Source of the DNA: Clostridiaceae bacterium AF10-41
GTDB lineage: Bacteria; Bacillota; Clostridia; Clostridiales; Clostridiaceae
Reading direction: 5' to 3'
DNA: 47,544 nt
Assembly: GCA_027686065.1 (NCBI GenBank)
Contig: JAQCTH010000023.1
Coordinates: 1-47,544, forward strand
Shown: one piece after another, positions 1 to 13,000 of the stretch
Position numbering within the stretch: the stretch's first letter is position 1
Layout of the letters: each line of letters starts with the position of its first letter
The notes under the pieces: model-generated
Databases searched by the model: none
Seen by the model: the letters and a program-made list of their open reading frames with translations, nothing else
Told to the model about the DNA's origin: nothing
Position numbers and translations under genes: made by a program

Positions 1-81
1 TACAAAATACTACACTAAAGCAAAAAAACACCTAGTACAATTGTATTATATAAAAACAAAATATGATAAGGTGGTATAAAA

Positions 82-3000
82 TTGAAGAAGAAAAAATATA
101 TATCAGCACTAATATTATTATGCATTGCTATACAACTATTCATTATTTATAAAAACTCAGGATTGTTAAACTTTACAAATGATTATTTAAAGAAAAAAGA
201 TAATATTTTATTTGATAAAAGATTATCCCAAAGTAATTTAGAGCAAAGCAATTTCGAGACTGACAGATATATAGTGAAATATAAAAATATAAAGCATAAG
301 CAAATAAAGGAGAGTAGTCTAAATACTGAAATAAAAGATATTATAGATAACAAAGTTAATGAATCGGATTTAATTTTAACTAAGTCACCAGTTAAGGTAA
401 GTAATTTAATAAATGAAATAAAGAAAAAAAATTTGGATGATAATATTGAATATATAGAACCAGATTATCCTATTAGATTAGCTTCCGATGATAGATTTTA
501 TAAAAAACAATGGGGGATAAAAAATGATAATGTTGAGTTATCTGAAGTGACAATTGATGCAAATATAGAAAAGGCATGGGAAAAGACTGAAGGTGAAGAC
601 GTTATTGTAGCTGTAATTGATACGGGGATAGACATTACTCATGAGGATTTATCGAATAATATATGGATAAACGACAAAGAAATTGCAGGAAATGGTATAG
701 ATGATGATGAAAACGGTTTTATAGATGATGTAAATGGTTGGAATTTTACAGAAAATAATAATAATGTTTATAATCAAGATAAAGCTAATGAGGAAGCACA
801 TGCTACACATGTTTCTGGAATAATAGCAGGAATTAAGGATAATCAAAATGGAATTACAGGTGTGGCACCAAAGGCTAAAATATTACCGTTAAAGGTATTT
901 AATAATGGAGTAGCATATACAAGTGATATTATTAATGCAATTGAATATGCTGAAAAGATGGGAGTTAAAATTGTAAATTGTAGTTGGGGAAATGTTGAAT
1001 ATAACAATTCATTAAAGGAAGTTATTGAAGATTCTGAAATGTTATTTATTTGTGCAGCAGGAAATAGTTTTGAAGATATAGATTTTAATCCAATTTATCC
1101 AGCTGCATTTGAATTAGATAATATAATTTCCGTAGCATCAATTAGCCAAAACGGAAATTTATCTTCATTCTCTAATTTCGGAGAAGTATCAGTTGATATT
1201 GCTGCACCGGGAGAAGATATTTTAAGTACTTTACCAAATAATACTTATGGCAAATTTAGCGGTACTTCAATGGCAACAGCTTTTGTTTCAGGAGAAGCAG
1301 CTTTATTACTAAATGAATTTAAAGAGAAGTCTATTAATGAAATAAAAAATAATATATTAGAATCTTCCGATAGAATATCAACTTTGAAGGGAAGAGTTTA
1401 TAGGGGAAATAAAATAAATTGCAGTAATGCAGTTAATTCAATAAATACAGAAGATGGAAAGATAAATAATATAGAAAAAAATGTAGAAGATAAATTAATT
1501 GAAACTAATTTTACTAAAAGCAGCGGATACCAGTTATTATCAAGTAGTCCGTGGGAATTAAAAGCAAATATGCCTACTCCTCGTAGTTCATTAGGTGTTC
1601 TAACTGTAAATAATAAAATATATGCTATCGGGGGGGATAATTCAAATAAGGTTGAAGTTTTTGATCCAATTAATAATTTATGGACAACTAAGGGAAATAT
1701 GCCTGCACCTAGAGGAAGTTTTGGGATTGCAACAGTCAACGGTAAAATATATATAATAGGTGGTGGGGATAGTTATAGTAAGAGAGTAGATGAGTATGAT
1801 CCAATAACAGACACTTGGTCTATAAAAGCTGAGAAGCCAACTTTGGGCCGATATGTAAAAGCAGTAACTATAAATGAAAAAATATATACTATAGATGGTG
1901 AGAATATTGAGGAATATGATCCTACAATTAATAAATGGACTTTTAAAAGTAGTTTACCAACTCATAAAAAAGTTTTTAGTGTATCTACTGATGGTAAAAC
2001 TATCTTTGTGCTTGGTGGTTTAGTATCAGGTACTTATGATACAACAAATACTGTAGAAGCATATGATATTAGTTCTAATACATGGACAACTCTTTCAAGT
2101 TTGCCCAATAGTAGTGAACTATTAGGTTGTATTTTTAATGATGGACAAATATATGCTATTGGTGGCAAATATGAAGCTTTTGATGGTAATCATGAATATC
2201 TGGAATATTTAAATAATGTTTCCGTATATGATATAAAGTCAAATGTTTGGACAAGGTTAAGTTCAATAAATGTACCTAGATACGGATTAGGAGTAGAAAT
2301 TGCAAATGGAAGTATTTATGCAATAGGTGGATCAAATGTGAATGGCAGCTTGAGCACTGTAGAAAGTATTAATTTACTAAAGTTAAGAGATGATTTTGGT
2401 AATGATTTTATTGATGCGGAAACAATTAAATTGAATACTACGACAAATGCATCTATAAATTATCCAGGAGATATAGACTTTTTTAAATTTACAGCACCAA
2501 TGAATGGAATGTACACAATTCAGTCAACTGGTTCAACTGACACTTTTGGATCAATTTATGATAATAATAAGAAATTAATAGTAGAAAATGATGATTCAGG
2601 AGATAGAAACTTCTCAATATCTATCAATCTTATAGAAGGACAGAATTATTATATTAAAGCAAAGCATTACAGTAACCAAGGTATTGGAGCTTATGGGATA
2701 AAAGTAGTTAAGGTTGATAATGAAGGAAACGACTTCAATACTCAAAATATAATTATACCGGGAGTTGATTTAAGTGCAGCAATTGATTATTCAGGAGATT
2801 ATGATTTTTATAAGATTACACCTAAAATTGATGGTGAGTATGTAGTTAAGACAACAGGAACAACTGATACTTATGGGTATTTATATGATAGTAATCAAAT
2901 TCTATTGAGTAGTAATGATGATAGTGAAGGAAGAAATTTTAAAATTACTTATAAACTATTTGCTAATAAAACTTATTATATAAAAATAAGGCATTATTCT

Positions 3001-4038
3001 AGTACAGGTATAGGTAGTTATAACGTTAATATAACAAGAGCAGATACGGAAGGTAATGATTTTAGTACCGAAAATATCATTACACCAGGAGTTGATTTAA
3101 GTGCGGCAATTGATTATCCGGGAGACTTTGATTTCTTTAAAATTACTCCAAAAATTGATGGAGAATATATAATACAAACAAAAGGTGATACAGATACTTA
3201 TGGGTATTTGTATGATAATATTCCAACTCTGCTTGCTAGTAATGATGATTATGAAGGAAGGAATTTTAAAATTACTTATAAATTAATAGCTAATAAAACT
3301 TATTATATAAAAGTAAAACATTATTCTAGTTCTAATACTGGTATTTATAGTTTGAATGTTATAAGAAATGATAATGAAGGAAATGATTTTAGCACAGCCA
3401 ATATTATTGAATTAGGTAGAATTACAGGGGCAGCCATAGATTTTGAAGGTGATATAGATTTTTATAAGTTTACCCCAAGCAAGACAGATTCATATATGTT
3501 TTTTAGTAGTGGTGAAACTGATACACAAGGAGATTTATATGATGATAATAAAGTTTTACTTACACAAAGTGATAATGAAGGTAGCGGAGACAACTTCAAA
3601 ATGTTATATAAATTAGATGAAAATAAAACATATTATTTGAGAGTAAGTAATGCTTCTGCAAACGGTTTAGGAATTTATAATGTTGAAGTTAAACTAAAGA
3701 CTATAGTACCAACTATAATAAAAACTGAAAAAAGTGAATTTACTTTGGTAATATCCGCTAAAGATATAGAAAATGTAAATAATCGTAAGATTAAAGTTAC
3801 ATATGATCCAAATGAAGTTGATGTAATTGATTTATGTGCAATAACTCAGGAAAAAGACTTAAATGCTGGTGAAATTCAGGGAACTAATTTATCAATTAAA
3901 TCATTTAATCAAGGTGAAATAGTATTCTCTATAAATAATGAGATATCGTCAGGAAAAATATGGTCGGGTACATTAAATTCAATAAAGTTTAAATCTAAAG
4001 TATCAAATGAAGTTGAAGTATCTTATATAGTCGAATAG
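82..4038 (+). CDS. Exported subtilisin-like (S8) serine protease with Kelch and PPC-like repeats
   Basis: The TTG start is chosen because AAGGTGG lies about 7 nt upstream and the frame then opens with KKKK plus a hydrophobic segment (residues 6-23), a signal peptide or anchor. An I9-like propeptide region (about 60-130) precedes the S8 domain (about 150-455). The catalytic triad is visible as Asp180 (VIDTGID), His240 (HATHVSG, with Ala where Gly is usual) and Ser396 (SGTSMA). Kelch-type beta-propeller repeats with 'YAIGG' and 'W' signatures fill about 488-770. Four tandem PPC-like beta domains follow (about 772-1213), and the C-terminus (1213-1318) looks cohesin-like. There is no LPxTG motif. 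The Rhs gene begins 17 nt downstream, so co-transcription is likely. Processing of the Rhs protein by this protease is inference only. Protease assignment is firm; the substrate is unknown. Confidence 0.9.
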   Translation: MKKKKYISALILLCIAIQLFIIYKNSGLLNFTNDYLKKKDNILFDKRLSQSNLEQSNFETDRYIVKYKNIKHKQIKESSLNTEIKDIIDNKVNESDLILTKSPVKVSNLINEIKKKNLDDNIEYIEPDYPIRLASDDRFYKKQWGIKNDNVELSEVTIDANIEKAWEKTEGEDVIVAVIDTGIDITHEDLSNNIWINDKEIAGNGIDDDENGFIDDVNGWNFTENNNNVYNQDKANEEAHATHVSGIIAGIKDNQNGITGVAPKAKILPLKVFNNGVAYTSDIINAIEYAEKMGVKIVNCSWGNVEYNNSLKEVIEDSEMLFICAAGNSFEDIDFNPIYPAAFELDNIISVASISQNGNLSSFSNFGEVSVDIAAPGEDILSTLPNNTYGKFSGTSMATAFVSGEAALLLNEFKEKSINEIKNNILESSDRISTLKGRVYRGNKINCSNAVNSINTEDGKINNIEKNVEDKLIETNFTKSSGYQLLSSSPWELKANMPTPRSSLGVLTVNNKIYAIGGDNSNKVEVFDPINNLWTTKGNMPAPRGSFGIATVNGKIYIIGGGDSYSKRVDEYDPITDTWSIKAEKPTLGRYVKAVTINEKIYTIDGENIEEYDPTINKWTFKSSLPTHKKVFSVSTDGKTIFVLGGLVSGTYDTTNTVEAYDISSNTWTTLSSLPNSSELLGCIFNDGQIYAIGGKYEAFDGNHEYLEYLNNVSVYDIKSNVWTRLSSINVPRYGLGVEIANGSIYAIGGSNVNGSLSTVESINLLKLRDDFGNDFIDAETIKLNTTTNASINYPGDIDFFKFTAPMNGMYTIQSTGSTDTFGSIYDNNKKLIVENDDSGDRNFSISINLIEGQNYYIKAKHYSNQGIGAYGIKVVKVDNEGNDFNTQNIIIPGVDLSAAIDYSGDYDFYKITPKIDGEYVVKTTGTTDTYGYLYDSNQILLSSNDDSEGRNFKITYKLFANKTYYIKIRHYSSTGIGSYNVNITRADTEGNDFSTENIITPGVDLSAAIDYPGDFDFFKITPKIDGEYIIQTKGDTDTYGYLYDNIPTLLASNDDYEGRNFKITYKLIANKTYYIKVKHYSSSNTGIYSLNVIRNDNEGNDFSTANIIELGRITGAAIDFEGDIDFYKFTPSKTDSYMFFSSGETDTQGDLYDDNKVLLTQSDNEGSGDNFKMLYKLDENKTYYLRVSNASANGLGIYNVEVKLKTIVPTIIKTEKSEFTLVISAKDIENVNNRKIKVTYDPNEVDVIDLCAITQEKDLNAGEIQGTNLSIKSFNQGEIVFSINNEISSGKIWSGTLNSIKFKSKVSNEVEVSYIVE

Positions 4039-4055
4039 AAAGGTAGTGTGAAATT

Positions 4056-7000
4056 ATGCACTGTAGAAATAAGAAAATAATTGCATTTATATTAGTGTTT
4101 GTGATTATTATTTCTGATAGTTCTGAAGTACTAGCAAAAACTAATTTACCTAATAGCATAACTAAACTTACATCAAATTTATTCTCGAATTTCAATATTC
4201 AAAATATAATAAAAGAAAATAGTAGTGATGAAGTAGATAAAAGAATTAAAGAAGTTATAGATGATTATAATGAAGAAATAAATAATGATCCTAAACGTAT
4301 TAGTGAGAATACAGATGTTCCTAAAATTAATATTAACTACGTTAGAAATATTGACTATAAAACCAATATAGTAGTATGGGACGCTATATTAGGAGCAGAA
4401 TATGATGTGGAAGTAGATGGGGATATTATCGACGTAAAAGAAAATATAGGATATTTTCATCGTGATATATCTCAAAATTCAGAGCACATTTATAGAATAA
4501 GGGCTAAAAAAGATGGAATCGTTGGACCATGGAGTGATGAAGTTGTCAAAAAGATAGCTAAGAGTGAAAATGCTTTAGATACTGAATCACGTCAGTTATT
4601 TTCATTAGGAAATGCTATTGCTATGCAAGCTGAATCATCTGCAAAATTCTCTGTGCATAGAATAGGTCGTGATTGGTCAGGTTTTGCAGAAAATATTGTT
4701 ATAGGTGATGTAGGAGATACAGTAGATGGAATTAAGATAGAATTAAATAATATTCCTTCTGGTATAAAAGTGAAGTATAGAGTTTATGTTGCAGATATAG
4801 GCTGGCAGCAGTGGGTATATGATGGAGAAGTTGCAGGAGTATTAGGAAAACAACTGCAAGCCATAGAAATTAAGCTTGTAGATGTAAGTACAGGAGTTGA
4901 AAAGGATCCAGAAGGATTTAATATTCAATATCATTTAGTTTGTGATGATTTAAGCAATGTGAATATTATATCAAAAGATGGTGAAATTAGTGGGATTATT
5001 GGGAAAAAAGCATGTGCTTTTAATATACAAATAATTAATGCTAAAGAATTTTTAAAAACTATTATTGCTAAAGATACAACATGGACACTTAGTGGAAGTC
5101 CTTATATAGTCGAAGGTGAATTAATTATAAATCAGGGAGTTAAATTAAATATTGATCCAGGTGTCAAAGTTATATTTAAAAAATATGCATCTAGAGTTAA
5201 TGGAGTTAAAGTTAATGGGATATTAGCTGTTAATGGAAACTCAACTTCACCAGTAATTTTCACTTACTCAGAGGACGGAACATTAATTACAGCGGATAAT
5301 TATACGTATAAAGGAATAGAAGTAACACCTACAGGTGAATTTACAGGGAATTATTGTAATATTGAACAGAAAGGAATTTTTAATTATCACATAACCAATA
5401 AAGGTAAGTTAAAACTAAATAATTCAAAAATAAATACAATCAATGATACAAATACAAAATATTCACATGCAATTTTGTTAGAAGAACAATTAGATACATC
5501 TATACAAAATTCAACTATTACAAATTGTAATACTGGAATATTAGTTAGAAATCCATTAGGGACAGTAATGATTAATAATAATAAGATTAATAATAATAAA
5601 ATTGGTATAGGCTTTCTAGATAATAAAATTGGTAATTCAGAACAAGTTTCAATTAAAAGTAACGAAATAAAAGAAAATGAAATTGGAATTAATATTGCTA
5701 ATAAACAAAGCAAAATAAGCAAATTGACTATTGAGAACAATAATATATTAAATTCTAAGCAGATAGGAGTACAATTTAATGAAGGGGATAGCACAAATGT
5801 TATTATTCAGAAAAATATTATATCTGCAACTAACACTATAAGGTATGATTATAGTAAAGAAAATTTAATGAGTGGCCCAATATGTATAAATTTAGAAAAA
5901 GTCAAATTTTCAAATACTGATTTTCTATCAAAATTAAACTCAAGTGATAGTAATTTAAAAAATAACCTTAGTGGCAATAATTATGATGGAATAGTAATTA
6001 AGGGTGTACTAAACGACAATCTATATTTACCAAGTGGAAAAAATCATTATGTAGTAGATTATTTTATCGATATTCCTAAAGGAATGGTTTTAGATATTCA
6101 ATCAGGAGCTATAATAAATATTAGAGGAGCCATTTGGTCTTATGGGAAGATAAACGCAGAAGGAAAGAGTACAGAGCCTATTGTGTTTACTTCATTAGCT
6201 GATAAGGATTTTGGTATAACTCATACTGAAGCTAAGGATTATGATAATAGTAGAGATACTAACTTTGAAGCGATTTACGTTTTTGATGAAGGTGAGTTTA
6301 ATGGAATAAATACAAAAATTAGATTTGGAGGTAGAAATTACAGTCAAAATATCAATAATTCTCCATCAAATTTAAGAGTATGGGGAAAAGCAACAGTTAT
6401 AAATTCCGAGGTTGGTGATTCTTTGACTAATGCTATATCCCACAGTAGTAGTCTTAAAGTTATTAATACCAAAATATATAACTGTATTAAAGATGGAATA
6501 AGTTCATTAGGAGAGTTATCATTAATAAATTCTACTTTAACTAAAAATACAGTTGGTTTAGCTATTGTTACCAATAATTCAGAAAGATCTATAGTATCAA
6601 ATTCATTTGTACAAAACAGCAGATTTGCTTTAGCTAATTATTCAAAAACAATTAATGCAGAATATAACTTTTGGGGGTCACCATATGGGCCATCTTATTA
6701 TGATAAAGATAATAAAATATCTATTAAAAATGGAGATGAGATATATGGTAATATAGATTTTGATCCTTACCTAGCATCAGAATATAAAATGAATTTAGGC
6801 GATGAATTTAATCAATATATTAATGAAATAGAATATAAAAATGAAAAGCACTTTGGACAAGAAGGTGTAAATAGTGCTACTGGTAATTTTTCTAGAAATT
6901 ATACAGATTTAAGTAGTAATTTTGATGGTTATGAAATATCAATAACAAGAACATACAACTCAATGGATACAAAAGACAGCATAATAGGAAAAGGATGGAG

Positions 7001-10000
7001 ATTTGGATTTCAAGGAGATGTAAGTGATTATACTAACGAATCCGGTGTGAAATCTAAAGTAATAACCCTCCCAGATGGTAGTGTACAGAGCTTTAAAGAA
7101 AATTCTGATGGAACTTATACTGCAAATGATTCTAGAAATATATTAAATAAGCAAGCTGATAACAGTCTTATTTTAACTACGAAGGAGCAGGAGAGATATT
7201 GTTATAACTCAACAGGGAAGTTAGTTTGGATAAAAGATAGAAATGATAATATGATTTCTATAAATATAGCTGGCGATGGGAAGATTTCTGAAATAATTGA
7301 TGGTACTGGACGTAAGTTTATAATAAATTATAAAAACAATTTCATTGATAATATTGTAGAAACCTTTAATGGAGCAACTGGTAGAGTTATCAAATACACG
7401 TATCAAAATGGTTTTTTAAGCTCAGTAACAGATGGAATTGGAAATATATCTTATTACGAATATGATTCAAATGGATTACTATGTAAAATAAAAGATAAAT
7501 CAAATAATATCCTAGAAACTATTAATTATGTTGCTGATGGCGAAGATAAAGGAAAAGTTAAAGATTATAAGGATATATATGGGAATATAAATACTTATTC
7601 ATATGATAATATAAATAAAAGAACAATAATAACTGATAGTAATAAAAAAGTTACAGAAGAGTGGTATGATAATGAAAAATACGTTACTTTCACAATTTAT
7701 CCAGACCGGACTGTAAGTTTCGTTGAATATTTTTTAGATGATGGTATTAATAAGTATGGTGAGATAAAAACAGAAACAAATAGAAATAGGGCTACTTATG
7801 TATATGAAAGAGATGCAAAAGGTAATAGAACTAAAATTATAAATCCAGATTTATCACATAAAGCGTATGTATACGATGAAAAAAATAACTTAATTAAAGA
7901 AAGTGATGAAAATGGAAAATCTACTTATTATATATATGATTCTAAAAAGAATAATTTACTAAAAAAAGCTCAGCCACTAGATGGAATAAATGAATATAAA
8001 GGAGGGGTAGATGAAAGTAAATTTGCAATTACTTTATATAACTATTATTCAGAATCTGAAACAATCTCACTTGGTTATAAAATTAAATCTTTATTAAAGT
8101 CCACAATTGATCCAGAAGGTTATGTTATAACAAATACTTATTATGATAATGGAAATATAAAAACAATAAAAAATCAAGAAGGAAAAATAACTACATTTGA
8201 ATATGATAGTTTAGGATTTAAAAAAAGTGAGATATCTCCTAAAGGATATAAAATTCAATATATTTATGACAAAAATGGTAATGTTGAAAAGAGTATATTT
8301 CATGAAAATGAGACATATAGAATTTCATATGATTCTTCTGGAAGGAAGCTAAAAGAAGTAGATGCTAAGCTTTACAATTCGACTTTAGATGATTTAACAA
8401 ATCATGTATATAATGGGGATCATGGTACTAGGTATACGTATTTTTCAAATGGGAAAATAGAAAGTATTAAGGATGCAGAGAATAATTTAACTACTTTCAA
8501 ATATGATTTATATGGTAATGTAGAGAAAGAAACTAAGCCAAATGGAGCTATATACAGCTATGAGTACGATGATATGAATAGGGTAACTAAAACATATTTT
8601 CAAGAAAATAGTTCGGTAGAGAGAGTTTTACTTGAAGAAAATGAGTATATAATTTTATCTGATAAATTTATTCAAAAAACTAATAAAAAATATTTGAATG
8701 ATAATGAAGTTGCAATATCCTATTTTACTTATGATTATGCAGATAGACTTACGGAACAAAAAAATCCAGACAATAGTTTATTATCAATTAAGTATAATCC
8801 TAATGGCACTAAATTTACCGAGACCGATGAAAATAATATTGTAGCTTATTACTACTACGATGGACTAAATAGATTAACTAATAAATGGATACCATTTCAA
8901 TATGTAGATGGAAGAACAAAATATACTTATACAGAAATTCAATATGATAAAAATGGATACAAAATTATTGAAAAGATTGGCAAATATTCAGTTGAGAAAG
9001 ATAAGCTACCTGATAGTTATATAATTACAAATAATTCATATTATAAAGACGGTAATTTGAAATCTACAATAGATAGAGAAGGAAGAAAAATTGAATATTT
9101 TTATGATGATGATGGTTATCTTTCAGAAGAAGATAAATATATAGATACCAGAAGTAAAATTATCACAAAATATATTAATAATCATTTTGGAAGACCTATA
9201 TCCAAAACACAACATATAAGAGCTGGAGATATTTATGGTTATAATTATTCTGATGATAGTGAAAAATTAATTGTTACTAAGTTTACTTATGATAAAAATG
9301 GTAATATTGAAACTATCTCAACACCTAGTCTTAATGCGGCAGGAGAACAGTACAGTAGTATAGTCACAACTTATATCTATGATAAAATGAATAGAAAAGT
9401 TAGTGAAAGTAAACCTGGAATTGATGAATTTGGAAATTCAACAATTATTAAAAATACTATTGGATACAATTGGGAAGGAAAAGAGCAGATTTTAATAGAC
9501 TCTTTAAATAATAAAACTGAGTATATTTATAATAATAGAGGCTTAATTGAGAAAATTATTGATGCAAAGGGAGGAATAACAGCCTATTATTATGATAAAG
9601 CAGGAAGAAAAGCTGCAGAGGTTTCGCCAAAAAATTATGACTCATCAAAGCAACTCTCAGAAATGGAAAGAACGGAATATGTTTATGACTTAATGGATAG
9701 AGTTAAACTTAAGATAAATAAGTTTTATGAAAAAAAAGTAAAATCTACCACCTATGGATGGACAAGCAATTGGGTTGAAGTTGTTGCAAAAGCTTATAAA
9801 TATGATGAAAAAGGTAACTTAATAAAAGAACTTGATGCCTTAGGATACGAAACAGGAAGTGGAACTACTCCAGATGAAAAAATAAATAATGGATATGGAG
9901 TTGAGTATAGATATAATCTTAACAGGAATTTAATAAGTAAATTAGAACCAGAATCTAATGAAAAAGGCCTACAATTTTCTATAAAGTATGAATATGATGC

Positions 10001-13000
10001 ACTTGGAAGAAAATATTCTGAAACTAATTCTAAAAATATAGTTACTTTATTTGAATTAGATGATGTAGGAAATACTATAGCAGTAAAAGTAAAAGAAACT
10101 CCAACATCCTCAGAACAAATTATTGAAACAAAACAATTTGACTTTTTAAATAGAGTAAAAACACAAACTGATGGAAATGGGGATATTACTACATTTATTT
10201 ACAATAATTTTGATAAGATTAGAAAAGTAGTTTATCCTGGAGACGGTACTATAAATAGCAATACTATAACTTATCAATATGATGTTTTAGGAAATTTAAA
10301 AAAAGAAGAAAATACAGAAGGTATTACAAGGTCATATAACTACGATAATCAAGGGAATTTACTTAGTGAAAAAGCATATAAAATTAATAATGAGGCTTCA
10401 ACAACAATTATTACAAGTACAAGATATGATAAAGTTGGAAATAAACGATTTGAATACGATGGAAATGGATATATAAAAGAAAGCATCTATGATGAATTAA
10501 ATAGATTAAAAACTACTAAAGCTGAGGTAACCAACATTGATGGTACTAAAATGGTACAGACTACAACCTATGATTATGATAAAAACTCAAATAATATTTC
10601 TATTACAGACTGGGTAGGAGATGTTTATTCAAATGTGTACGATGGTATAAATAGAGTAATAGAAAAGAAAGACCCATATTCAATAATAGAAAAAATAGAA
10701 TATAATCATAATAACTCTCAAATATATTCTTATGATGCATTAAATAATAAAACTCAATATAGTTATGATAAGAATAATAGACTTTTAGTTACTACAGATC
10801 CAGAAGGTCATAAATCTTCTCAGACTTACGACGATTTAGGTAATATTGTTTCAAAAACAGATGGAAGAGGAAATAGTTTAACTCCTGATGGTAAAAATCA
10901 TACTACTAGATTTGAATATAATGAGTTTAATAAGCTTAAGAAGGTTACTAATGCTAAGGGAGAAATTACTGAGTACAGTTATGATTTAAATGGTAATATA
11001 ATTTCACAAAAAGACGGAAAAGGAAATGTAACCATATATGAATATAATGTGGCAAATAAAATATCGAAGAGAATAGATCCAAATGGAAGAATTGGAACTA
11101 ATGGTAAATATACTTATAAATCAGAAAAAATAGAAAGTTATAATTATTTCTCAGATGGAAACTTGAAAGAGAAAGTAGATAGGAATGGAAAAACAACAAG
11201 TTATAAGTATAATGTTTTAAATAAGCCAGTTCTTGAAACTGTAGGAGATATTTCAATATCATACACTTATGATAATAATGGGAATATGCTTACTATGAGT
11301 GATGATACGGGTATAACTAAGAGAGAATATGATGAGTTAAATAGAGTTATTAAAAAAGTTGTGCCTAATATTGGTGAAACAAAATTTATATATGATTTAA
11401 CTACATCCAGAATAGAAATGCCAGATGCTTCTTATGGTGAAAGTTCAATAGATCCTAAAGGAAATATAGTTACAAAGTTTTTTGATAAATCAGGAAGAGT
11501 AAAATATATTTTAGATGGAGATATTACGTCAAATATTATAACAACTTATGATTACTATAGTAATGGAAGTACAAAATCGGTATCATATAAGGGAGGAATA
11601 AAAGAAGAATATACTTATTTTAAAAATAATTTATTAAAAACCCTTGAGAATAAAAACCTTGATGGTACTTTAATAGAATCATACATGTATGAATATGATG
11701 AGGGAAATAATCAAACAAAGAAAATAGATAAAAAGGGTTCTACAATTTACACTTATGATGAGTTAAATCGTATTGATTCTGTTACAGATACTTCTGGTAT
11801 TAAAATTGGTTACTCATATGATAAAGCAGGAAATAGAGAGAAACAATCCCTAATAAAAGATGGGAATATTATTTCTACTACTATTTACAACTATAATGAG
11901 CAAAATAGGCTCACAAGTAACACTACCAGCAGTGAGGGTATTGAAGAAACAACTCCTTATACTTATGATAATAATGGAAACTTATTATATAAAGGTAAGG
12001 AAATAGTAGAACCTGACAATGCAAGCAGTACAGAAACATTTTTAGCATCTATTTCAGGTGAAAATGAAAATGAACTAAGTAAAGATATAACTTTCTATGA
12101 ATATGATGATTTAAATAGGTTAATAAAAGCAGAAGTAGGTGGACAGACAAGTTTATATAAATATAATGCTGAAGGTCTTAGGGTAGAAAAAACAGTAGAA
12201 GGAATAACCACAAAATATCTATATGAAGGAATGAAAGTAGTATTAGAGCTTGACTCTGAAGGATCAGAAAAAGCCCAAAATATATATGGAACTAATTTAG
12301 TTACAAGGGAAGTTAGTGAAAATAATGAAAAATATTTTTATCTATATAATGGGCATGGAGATGTAACAGCATTAGCTGATGAATCATCACAAATAAGAGC
12401 AACTTACTATTATGATGCTTTTGGAGTACCAACAGAAGTTACGGGGGATGTAGACAATCCTATAAGATATGCTGGGTATCAATATGATGATGAAACAGGA
12501 AACTACTATTTAATTTCAAGAATGTATGATTCAACTATTGCAAGATTTTTGCAGGAAGATACTTATAGAGGTGAAATAAATGATCCTTTAAGTTTAAACC
12601 TCTATACTTATTGTCATAACAATCCTATAACTTATGATGATCCTAATGGACATTGGATTCATATTGCAATAGGAGCAGCAATAGGGGCTGTAATTAATAC
12701 TGCAATTACGGCTGTAAAAGATTATAAGGATGACCATAAATTCAATTCAGGATGGAAAAGCTATGCAGGAGCTGCTGTAGAAGGGGCGATTATTGGAGGC
12801 GTAGGAGCAGCAACAGGAGGCTCATCATTACTTGCAATGGCAGCCGTAGAAACTGTGTCTGGATATGTTGGTAGTGTAGCAAGACAATATATAAGTACAG
12901 GTAAGGTTTCCTATAAGGAAGCAGCTTATGATTCTATTACAAATGGATTAGGATCTGTAATTGGAGTAGGTGTAGGAAAAGCAGTAGGACAGGTCGGAAA

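Noticed and set aside
82..3720. CRISPR-like or tandem DNA repeats in the protease gene
   Set aside because: The repeats are protein-level PPC-like and Kelch domains with diverged DNA; there are no constant repeats with spacers here or elsewhere in the window.
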